In this document: piece by piece, positions 58,123-64,000 of the stretch
Numbering within the stretch: the first letter of the stretch is position 1
Layout: each line of letters begins with the position of its first letter
From: Staphylococcus borealis
Lineage (GTDB): Bacteria > Bacillota > Bacilli > Staphylococcales > Staphylococcaceae
Assembly (NCBI RefSeq): GCF_001224225.1
Contig: NZ_CUEE01000009.1
Location: 27,580 to 91,579 of the forward strand
Direction: 5' to 3'
Length of the DNA stretch: 64,000 nt
Translations under genes and position numbers: made by a program
Notes under the pieces: generated by a model
The model's database searches: none
What the model was told of the DNA's origin: nothing
Seen by the model: the letters and a program-made list of their open reading frames with translations, nothing else

Positions 58123-58659
58123 CTATATTAGTGTTTCATTCCATTCTTTAGCTCTTTCGAATGCAAATGTATCTTTCGAAATATCTCCTGGTCGTTCAGC
58201 TGTACCGATAATATAGCCGTTAAGTTCAGCCCCAATAAAATCTAACGTATATTTCATTTGAGTAATACAAGGCTTTGCTTTCACTTTCGGACAATCTCCA
58301 CCAACTAAAATAAGACGGAAATCTTTCTTTGCCATTCGTTCTTTGAAGTCTCTATAATTTGGATCAACCATTGTTTCAGACCAATGATCAATAAATGCCT
58401 TTAAAGATGCAGATATACTGTACCAGTAAACTGGTGATGCGAAGATCACCGTATCACTTTCTAATACTTGATCAATGATGTGTTTATAATCGTCGGTATA
58501 ATTAGTAATGTCTTTATTATCATGACGGAAATCTCTTACAGGATTAAATTGGTAATCTGTTAAATCAATCCAATTATAGGCTAATCCTTCTATTGCATAC
58601 TTAGTAAGTTGTGCTGTGTTCCCCTCTGGACGACTGCCTCCAAATAAAACTGTAATCAT
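58123..58659 (-). CDS. NAD(P)H-dependent flavin (FMN) reductase, flavodoxin-like
   Basis: 178 residues, flavodoxin fold of the NADPH-dependent FMN reductase type. FMN loop GGSRPEGNTAQ near residue 8 and FASPVYWYSISASLKAFID near 75 are the typical flavin-contact segments. Likely soluble oxidoreductase; quinone or azo reduction possible. Confidence 0.82.
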   Translation of the reverse strand: MITVLFGGSRPEGNTAQLTKYAIEGLAYNWIDLTDYQFNPVRDFRHDNKDITNYTDDYKHIIDQVLESDTVIFASPVYWYSISASLKAFIDHWSETMVDPNYRDFKERMAKKDFRLILVGGDCPKVKAKPCITQMKYTLDFIGAELNGYIIGTAERPGDISKDTFAFERAKEWNETLI

Positions 58660-58841
58660 GTCTATCCCTCTCTCTTAATTTATATTTAAAATATGCCATT
58701 ATTTTTTAATTTGTTCGCTACATCAATACTTCATATTAATTTAATATTTCGCATATTTGCCTAGTACCCTTATTTCATATGATATATGTGCATTTTCGTA
58801 AAATAAAAAAGAATCATTACTATTTATTCAAGTTTCTAAAA

Positions 58842-58876
58842 AAGCTCTTACACAAATATAAACGGTGTAAGAGCTT
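58842..58876. terminator. Bidirectional terminator
   Basis: Perfect 12-base stem (58842-58853, 58865-58876) with A-tract left, between the aldo/keto reductase gene end and the flavin reductase gene start region. Confidence 0.85.
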
Positions 58877-58909
58877 AAATTACTTTAATTTATTTTATAT
58901 CCGCGTTTG

Positions 58910-59845
58910 TTATTCAATCGGAAATAGTTCGTCGATTTTTTTCAATTCATCATCTGTTAATTGAATATTAGCCGCTTCAATATTTTCTACAACTTGTTCA
59001 GCACGTTTCGCACCAGGAATTACTACATCTAGCGCTGGACGAGTTAAATAAAATGCTAGAACCACATTGGCGATAGATGTGTTGTGGGCTTCTGCAATAC
59101 TTTGCAATTGTTTCACTCGACGCACATTATCATTAAATACCTCTGGTTGGAAGTCGCGACGAGGCGCACGATGATCATCAAACGTTTGGTTTTCCTCATA
59201 CTTACCAGCTAAGATGCCTGACGCTAGTGGGAAATAAGGAATAAATGTAATATCATTTTCAGCCGCGTATGCCATTACATCTTCATTTTCACGATGTAAT
59301 AAGTTGTATTCTAATTGCACTACATCTACATAACCATCTTTATTTGCCTCTTTAAGTTGTTCTAATGAGAAGTTAGACACCCCAATTGCTTTAATCTTAC
59401 CTTCATCTTTAAGTTCTTTTAAGGCTGCAACTGCTTTATCTTTCGGCGTATTTTCATCAGGAAAATGAATATAGTATAAATCAATATAATCTACTTGAAG
59501 ACGTTTCAGGCTATTCTCAACCTGTTGTTTTAAATAATCTGGGTCATTGTTTTGAATGACGTCATCATTATCTTTAATAACATGAGAACCTTTCGTCGCA
59601 ATTTGCACTTGTTCACGTGGGTATTCTTGAACCACTTGGCCAACTAATTCTTCCGAACGTTCAGGACCATAAATATATGCCGTATCGAGCAATGTAATGC
59701 CATTATCAATTGCTTTGCGCACAACATCTTTCCCTTGTTCTTCATCTAAATTTGGATATAAATTGTGGCCACCTACTGCATTGGTACCTAATGCGATTGG
59801 AAATACACGAACATCTGATTTACCTAATTGTACTAAATCTGCCAT
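58910..59845 (-). CDS. Aldo/keto reductase
   Basis: 311 residues, (beta/alpha)8 fold. Catalytic tetrad visible: DTAYIYG (Asp and Tyr), ATKGSH (Lys region), and the IHFPD segment with His. NADPH-binding C-terminal stretch is [12 protein letters not shown]. Diverges from hypR; in S. aureus the same neighbour is regulated as part of the reactive-chlorine response region. Substrates probably small aldehydes. Confidence 0.88.
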   Translation of the reverse strand: MADLVQLGKSDVRVFPIALGTNAVGGHNLYPNLDEEQGKDVVRKAIDNGITLLDTAYIYGPERSEELVGQVVQEYPREQVQIATKGSHVIKDNDDVIQNNDPDYLKQQVENSLKRLQVDYIDLYYIHFPDENTPKDKAVAALKELKDEGKIKAIGVSNFSLEQLKEANKDGYVDVVQLEYNLLHRENEDVMAYAAENDITFIPYFPLASGILAGKYEENQTFDDHRAPRRDFQPEVFNDNVRRVKQLQSIAEAHNTSIANVVLAFYLTRPALDVVIPGAKRAEQVVENIEAANIQLTDDELKKIDELFPIE

Positions 59846-59912
59846 TCATACTCGCTCCTTTATTCAAATATTACTACTTGTAGTTTACCCCATTCTGATT
59901 AAGACATTCATA

Positions 59913-59964
59913 TTGACATTTTATATAAGATATACTTTAATGTAACTAATCAAGTTACATTAAA
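59913..59964 (+). promoter_or_regulatory. hypR promoter and HypR operator
   Basis: -35 TTGACA (59913-59918), 17-base spacer, -10 TTTAAT (59936-59941). Over the -10 and start region lies a perfect 12-5-12 inverted repeat (59936-59947 and 59953-59964, arms TTTAATGTAACT/AGTTACATTAAA), the likely HypR binding site. This should make hypR and merA repressed until HypR is oxidised. Confidence 0.78.
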
Positions 59965-59975
59965 GGCGGTTTACG

Positions 59976-60416
59976 ATGAATTTAGAATTTAACATTGCAG
60001 TACACGTGCTAAGCTTTCTCACTAAGCACTCAGAAGAACATTTCAATAGTCAGGAATTAGCAACACTTACTTGTCTTAATCCAGTGCAACTAAGACGCGT
60101 TGCTACAATACTTAATAACCAACAATTTATTGATACACGTCGCGGTAAAGGCGGTGGTTATCGAGCGAATGAGATTACACCCACGATTACGTTAGATACG
60201 CTGTATCAACTTTTTGTGTTAGATAAATCACCTGCGCAACGTATTTTCACTGGTAGTGAAGAGAGTCATTGTACGATTTCTAAGCATATTGCAACCACTA
60301 TGACTAAATATAAAGCGCAAGAAACTGCCCTAGTGCTCAACTTTTATCGTAACTTGACAATTAACGACGTCATCAAAGATACACTTCAGGAGGACACAAT
60401 ATATGACACATTATAA
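59976..60416 (+). CDS. hypR: HypR, Rrf2-family hypochlorite sensor-repressor
   Basis: 146 residues, Rrf2 winged helix (LNPVQLRRVATILNNQQFIDTRRGKGGGY). The two redox cysteines of S. aureus HypR are both present, at Cys33 (ATLTC) and Cys99 (EESHC); Cys142 of the S. aureus protein is absent. HypR forms an intersubunit disulfide on hypochlorite and releases the hypR-merA operon. The end overlaps the merA start by 14 bases. Confidence 0.92.
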   Translation: MNLEFNIAVHVLSFLTKHSEEHFNSQELATLTCLNPVQLRRVATILNNQQFIDTRRGKGGGYRANEITPTITLDTLYQLFVLDKSPAQRIFTGSEESHCTISKHIATTMTKYKAQETALVLNFYRNLTINDVIKDTLQEDTIYDTL

Positions 60417-60591
60417 TTTATTAGTTATTGGCTTCGGTAAAGCAGGTAAAACACTTGCCAAATATGCAGCAGCACAAGGTCAACACGTTGCTTTAGTAGA
60501 ACAATCTTCAGATAATTTTGGCGGCACATGCATCAATGTTGAGTGTACATACTTCCATAATAAAATACCCCATCGAATTCGACGGGTTTAG
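60403..60591 (+). pseudogene. merA: merA (flavin disulfide reductase), cut by prophage
   Basis: First about 46 residues are those of the MerA-like NADPH flavin oxidoreductase: MTHYNLLVIGFGKAGKTLAKY Rossmann motif, SSDNFGGTCIN just before where the redox-active Cys pair would be. After INV the match stops (ECTYFHNKIPHRIRRV). The rest of the gene is absent from this window. The operon gene is thus probably inactivated. Confidence 0.8.
60521..60560. other. Prophage attachment junction (inferred)
   Basis: The merA homology breaks off in the segment GGCGGCACATGCATCAATG; the sequence to the right is not merA-like. A conserved codon region for the redox Cys would suit an att core, but the core itself cannot be determined without the other junction. 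Confidence 0.55.
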
Positions 60592-60621
60592 AATAACCGT
60601 ATCGAAATCGAGGCGGTTAAA

Positions 60622-60653
60622 ATAAAAAAGACCGCACCATTTAAGGTACGGTT
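60622..60653 (-). terminator. Terminator of the large RNA
   Basis: On the minus strand, ACCGTACC and GGTGCGGT form an 8-base stem with one G-U pair, followed by a run of T residues. Reading leftwards it ends the RNA just before the junction. Confidence 0.78.
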
Positions 60654-61390
60654 TATGTATAGGTTGAGACTACACCTTACTTTAGGCAGCTTTAGAGACA
60701 TTATATGTTCTTCTCTTATCCACGCCGTCCCCGACGTACTGCCTACACCCGATTGGTAATGCCAATCACTCATTACGTTAGCGACTACTCTACCGATTTC
60801 AATTAATCAAAGGTTTGCAAGTCCCTTGACTGCTTTACTTTGCGATAGATTGCTACCGTTTTTGCGAAACAGTAACAAACTTCATTCACTTTCGTGCGAA
60901 GTCTTAGGGTGCTTTCGTCACTAACGGGGGAAGTCTTTCGCTTGTTTTAATTTCCAATACATATAATTGTATTTAGCCAATTGTAAAATTAATTGTTTTG
61001 ACCGACGAAGTGCTTCCCCAGAAGTTTCGTTATCTTTTGAATAACGAAATGCTTCACTCCGTCATGACGTTCCTTATCATCGTACTAGCCATTCTCATTG
61101 TATTACTGTCCGCCACCACAGATACAAATCATGGTATACGCCCTTACTTGATAGGTTCGGACTATTATACCTTTATGTAAAAAGCTAATGTTCGACGGCA
61201 TTAATGGTACTTTGGCATTTTCCCAATCCCCGAGCATTTGCCATAGGGAATAATGCTTTACTCACATTAGTGTTACCACCTAGATGATAACCTTTAGTTT
61301 TACACAATTGCATAAGTTAGATGTTTCCACCCGGCCGTTCGTCAAACTGCACCTTTCACCACATCACTGTGGCTTATCTGTTATGCCAGT
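60625..61390 (-). ncRNA. Large structured prophage RNA, GOLLD/ROOL-like candidate
   Basis: About 770 bases, with no convincing gene on either strand but richer structure than the flanks. Promoter (-35 TTGTTT, -10 TATAAT, spacing 17) and terminator frame it. Minus-strand hairpins that are perfect or nearly so include CCACA-GUGA-UGUGG (61359-61372), UUUCGUUAU...AUAACGAAA (61025-61049), GCAC-GAAA-GUG (60880-60901), a 10-base stem with G-U pairs GUUACUGUUU (60852-60876), and GAUUGG-CAUUA-CCAAUC (60751-60767). Two hairpins have GNRA loops. Position (late end of a Firmicute prophage, by the lysis genes) and size match the GOLLD and ROOL ornate phage RNAs. Identification is by context and structure, not by motif search. 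Confidence 0.6.
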
Positions 61391-61425
61391 AAAAGTATTA
61401 TACCCCATAGGGGTATAATAAACAA
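61391..61425 (-). promoter_or_regulatory. Promoter of the large RNA
   Basis: -35 TTGTTT (plus 61420-61425), -10 TATAAT (plus 61397-61402), spacer 17. The spacer and -10 overlap a perfect 11-base palindrome (TATTATACCCC with a 3-base loop), a possible operator. Confidence 0.7.
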
Positions 61426-61739
61426 CTATTTTAGCATAAAAAAATAGGCCAACTGTCGCAACAGTTGACCTCAGATACACTCCGCAGATGTGTACCGCAA
61501 TTTCTATTTGATTTTAACATAAAAAAACAGCCATACCCCGAATAGAGATATGGCTAGATCAATACGTATTGGAACATTTTCAAATGAATTGTTCCTTAAG
61601 ATCTATTTCATTATAACACAAAAACAGGGACAAGCACCGTCATGCTTATCCCTATACGAACGAGTATATAGTGAAATGTCATCTGAGTATAGTATATTAC
61701 CCTGTATAAAATTTAACAAGGTTGTTGCTTTCGTTAAAT
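61426..61739 (-). terminator. Three stacked terminators between amidase and the large RNA
   Basis: Reading leftwards: AGGGATAAGCA/TGCTTGTCCCT with T-tract (61617-61653), AGCCATATC/GGTATGGCT with T-tract (61521-61555), and GGTCAACTGT/ACAGTTGGCC with T-tract (61434-61470). They isolate the lysis operon from the RNA promoter and may also end short transcripts between them. Confidence 0.75.
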
Positions 61740-63188
61740 TTATACCTTAGTAAACTTTCCGTAACTACTTGTTCTATTTCCTTTTTTATCAATTTCACCT
61801 GTTGCAATATAACGTCGTTTTAAATCATTGTTTAAATATGTGATCCAACGATAACCATTAACTGCAAATGCCCCGTCATAAATAATGCTTTCGCCATTTT
61901 TTAATACACCTGTGATTTTAGCTTTTGTATTGTGGGCAGTTCTTACATTATTCCCTTTAACAGTTGATACAGTGTAGCGTCCCTTTTCTTTTTTATATGG
62001 AACGCCTTTATCATTTAGTTTATATCCTTTAGGCACTGCTACAATATCATCTTTTTTGTGAGCAGCTTTTTGCTTACTAGCAACGACACCGCCTATTGGC
62101 TTACCATGAATAGCACCTGCAATCAGTTTTGAATATTTGTCACTGTTCTTTTTAATCCAATTCATGTCAGATGTGTTAGTGATAAAGCCTAATTCCGTTA
62201 ATCGGTAATTCATGTTAATTTCTGCCGACACATTTGCATTGAGTAGATCATTACGTTTAGTAATACCTCTAATTTGACCTAAGTTGTTTTTAATCACATC
62301 TTGTATACCTTTATCAATACTATCTGCATTAAAAGCACTAGATATGATTACATGGCCACCACTTGCACTAGCACCTGCTGCATCTAAATGGAACTCTGCA
62401 ATTAAATCATATTTTTGTTTATTAACCCAATACATGCCATAATCTTTTTTATTACCTACACGTACACCATAAGCCGTGTCTTGATACATATCTTGTGATT
62501 GTTTACTGCCACCATATAATGCAACTTCATGCCCTGCTTGACGTAAGTATTTAGCAACTTGTGGTGTGATGTTTTTACGAATGAAATCACGTTCATTTGT
62601 ACCATTCCCTTCTGCACCGGGGTCATTATATCCATGACCGGCCACAATCATGATTTTTTTAGGCTTTGTTTTTTTACTAGCTTGTTTACTTTTAATGATT
62701 TGTTTCGCTTTAGTTCCCGCACTAATTTTAGTAGGAAAGTCTAAACGAATGAAATACATAGGGTCATCATAGTAATGCCAACGTCTTGTAACTTTCTCTG
62801 GTCCCCAACCAGGACTTACAACGCCATTAGTCCAACCCTGACCATCCCAATTTTGTTCTAAACATTCAAACTGTGTAAGGGTTGCTCTTGTTACAATTGC
62901 AACGTGGCCGGCACCACTACCGTATTTACCAGGGAATACAACAATATCAAGTTTTTGTGGTAAGAAATTATCGTAGTTTTTGATTGATTGACCGTACTTT
63001 TTAATTGTGTTTGCGTTATCAAACGGAATGTTTTTAGCATACAGACCATATAATCTTTCGCCTGTAACAGCCATAAAAAAGGCATTTGCATAATCGTAGC
63101 ATTGGAAACCATAACTTAAATCTGGGTTGTATTGCTTCCCTTCTGAGTTATCAAGCCATTTTTCAGCTTGTTTTTTTGTCATCAACAT
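61740..63188 (-). CDS. Phage endolysin: CHAP, amidase-3, SH3b
   Basis: 482 residues. CHAP endopeptidase domain at about 10-150 (GFQCYDYANAFF with catalytic Cys, AGHVAIVT with His), amidase-3 at about 180-360 (MIVAGHGYNDPGA, ERDFIRKN, AEFHLDAAGASASGGHV, and the late Glu in YRLTELGF), and a C-terminal SH3b cell-wall-binding domain at about 400-475. No signal peptide, so release depends on the holin upstream. Ribosome site AGGTGA before ATG. Architecture is that of staphylococcal siphophage autolysins. Confidence 0.95.
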   Translation of the reverse strand: MLMTKKQAEKWLDNSEGKQYNPDLSYGFQCYDYANAFFMAVTGERLYGLYAKNIPFDNANTIKKYGQSIKNYDNFLPQKLDIVVFPGKYGSGAGHVAIVTRATLTQFECLEQNWDGQGWTNGVVSPGWGPEKVTRRWHYYDDPMYFIRLDFPTKISAGTKAKQIIKSKQASKKTKPKKIMIVAGHGYNDPGAEGNGTNERDFIRKNITPQVAKYLRQAGHEVALYGGSKQSQDMYQDTAYGVRVGNKKDYGMYWVNKQKYDLIAEFHLDAAGASASGGHVIISSAFNADSIDKGIQDVIKNNLGQIRGITKRNDLLNANVSAEINMNYRLTELGFITNTSDMNWIKKNSDKYSKLIAGAIHGKPIGGVVASKQKAAHKKDDIVAVPKGYKLNDKGVPYKKEKGRYTVSTVKGNNVRTAHNTKAKITGVLKNGESIIYDGAFAVNGYRWITYLNNDLKRRYIATGEIDKKGNRTSSYGKFTKV

Positions 63189-63196
63189 AATATCAC

Positions 63197-63490
63197 CTAA
63201 CCTAACTCATCTAAGTCTGATGGTTCGATATATTCTTTAGTTGGTGCTTGTCCTGTTGCTTGACGATATTTCTTTTCAGCTTTGTATTTTTTAAGTTTCT
63301 TATTCGCCCATTGTCCCTCTTTACTTGTCGGATTATCTTTCCACGCTGTGTACAAGCCGATAACAGCTAATACAATCGTACTGATTGTTTCTTCATCTAC
63401 TGGAATAGGACTAAGTCCTCTATTTGCTAAAAATTGATTGACGATTGCCATAATTAATACGATATATCTTACAATTACTTTTACTTCCAT
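63197..63490 (-). CDS. Phage holin (phi LC3 type)
   Basis: 97 residues: a first hydrophobic helix (about 8-23), a short polar turn and a second helix (about 36-50), then a charged C-terminus (KLKKYKAEKKYRQATG). This is the class II holin layout that makes membrane pores for the lysin encoded 8 bases further on. Confidence 0.9.
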   Translation of the reverse strand: MEVKVIVRYIVLIMAIVNQFLANRGLSPIPVDEETISTIVLAVIGLYTAWKDNPTSKEGQWANKKLKKYKAEKKYRQATGQAPTKEYIEPSDLDELG

Positions 63491-63558
63491 CTTATCACTC
63501 CTATTTTTGTATTAAAAAAGCCGACCTAAAAAGGTCAGCTTGTGGGGTTATTATCATT

Positions 63559-64000
63559 TTATTGTTGTGCAATTATACCAATATTTCTTAATACATTTTT
63601 TATAGCATTAACTTCATATTCAAGTTGTTGTAGCGTATAACCACTTGTGTTAGATAAAGTTTTTTGCTGTTCGATAGGGGGTTTACCATAAAAGCCAATT
63701 TTCTGATTAGGTGATGTTCCAATTTTAGTTCCTATATTATCTCCAAGTTGGATATTATAACCGTCTTTCACTTTCGTTAATGTATTGTACATCGTATATA
63801 TAAATTCGGAACCACTAACAACTGCAAAAGTGTTTGGTGCATAATACATAAACCCAGTACGTCGATCTTTTTCGAATGATAATGATGGTTGAGTGAGTGA
63901 ACCGGTAGGTAACACTATATTACCAAATGTTGCACTTTTACCTTTGGATGGCGAAATAGCATACGCTAAAGTCGTCTCTTCAGTAACAGGCTGTGTAGTT
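63559..64000 (-). CDS. Phage tail/receptor-binding-region protein, partial
   Basis: The frame is open from the window edge; the GTG at 63915 is only an internal start. Readable part: TTQPVTEETTLAYAISPSKG, then PTGSLTQPSLSFEKDRRTGF and PNTFAVVSG. It ends with a short coiled-coil-like stretch (LQQLEYEVNAIKNVLRN). Preceding the holin, it suits a tail-tip or side-fibre component; no family can be named firmly. N-terminus lies outside the window. Confidence 0.65.
   Translation of the reverse strand, partial: TTQPVTEETTLAYAISPSKGKSATFGNIVLPTGSLTQPSLSFEKDRRTGFMYYAPNTFAVVSGSEFIYTMYNTLTKVKDGYNIQLGDNIGTKIGTSPNQKIGFYGKPPIEQQKTLSNTSGYTLQQLEYEVNAIKNVLRNIGIIAQQ

Larger units (their letters stand above)
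60540..64000 (-). mobile_element. Prophage right end (lysis module), continues beyond the window
   Basis: Minus-strand late genes: tail-fibre-like protein, holin, amidase, then a large RNA and the junction with merA. Siphovirus-type staphylococcal prophages end this way, lysis genes next to the attachment site. Integrase and the rest of the phage must lie further right. Confidence 0.85.

Noticed and set aside
60588..60773. Minus-strand ORF of 61 residues at the 3' part of the large RNA
   Set aside because: Runs through the terminator hairpin and its sequence has no protein-like features.
60998..61180. Plus-strand ORF of 60 residues with a hydrophobic stretch inside the large RNA region
   Set aside because: Opposite to the promoter and terminator, no ribosome site, and it covers the RNA hairpins.
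60590..61400. Group I or group II intron, or an IS element, in the same place
   Set aside because: No domain V-like hairpin, no intron-encoded protein and no terminal inverted repeats or transposase were seen.

Overview
The window is low-GC Firmicute chromosome, clearly Staphylococcus. It carries sarA, the seven-gene Mnh2 (Mrp-type) antiporter operon, the tag/tar wall teichoic acid cluster with pbp4 and abcA, argS, and a hypR-merA locus, in the order I remember from S. aureus. The proteins (SarA, MnhG2, MntR, TarG) differ from the S. aureus sequences I remember at many positions, so I do not think it is S. aureus or a near sibling. Abundant STAR-type repeats, together with no mntABC next to mntR, make S. 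lugdunensis my best guess; this is inference from memory, not a search.

Layout. 0.3-13.3 kb: wall teichoic acid and cell wall region: a TagF-type poly(glycerol phosphate) polymerase with a TarM/TagE-like glycosyltransferase, abcA and pbp4 (divergent), then tagD, tagX, tagB, tagG, tagH and tagA. Together these cover CDP-glycerol synthesis, linkage unit, priming, polymerisation and export. 13.5-20.6 kb: an M50-like membrane protease, mntR (without mntABC), a CPA1 Na+/H+ antiporter, a PAP2 phosphatase, an M20 peptidase and a small membrane protein. 20.8-27.3 kb: mnhA2-G2, headed by a small tyrosine recombinase that lacks catalytic residues. 27.4-31.2 kb: DUF1659/DUF2922 pair, a YdcZ-type exporter, a lone HlyD-like protein and sarA. 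31.6-42.2 kb: hydrolases, a secreted protein, HAD phosphatase, iron-type permease and binding lipoprotein, MerR/TipAS-like regulator, EndoIII-like glycosylase, argS, DUF1934.

42.4-47.8 kb is an accessory island. It holds two intact and one decayed SprA1/PepA1-like type I toxin-antitoxin modules, two differently broken DUF4176 genes, two DUF5079-like membrane proteins, a glycine-zipper fragment and three decayed DUF5085-like remnants. These look like leftovers of a type VII secretion effector/immunity cluster. 47.8-60.5 kb: IsaB-like secreted protein, a 42-residue membrane peptide, glyoxalase, adh with a CcpA cre site, the lactate racemase operon larA-larE-larB-larC (larB frameshifted), YwhD, an HD hydrolase, GNAT, flavin reductase, aldo/keto reductase, then hypR with a clear operator.

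merA, the gene that follows hypR, is cut after about 46 codons by a prophage that runs off the window end (amidase, holin, tail-fibre-like protein on the minus strand). Between the amidase and the attachment site lies the most striking element: about 770 bases with no convincing gene but with a strong promoter, a terminator and many perfect hairpins (some GNRA-capped). I read it as a large structured phage RNA of the GOLLD/ROOL type. Nine copies of a ~170-265 bp STAR-bearing repeat sit between genes across the window. I saw no rRNA, tRNA or CRISPR array.
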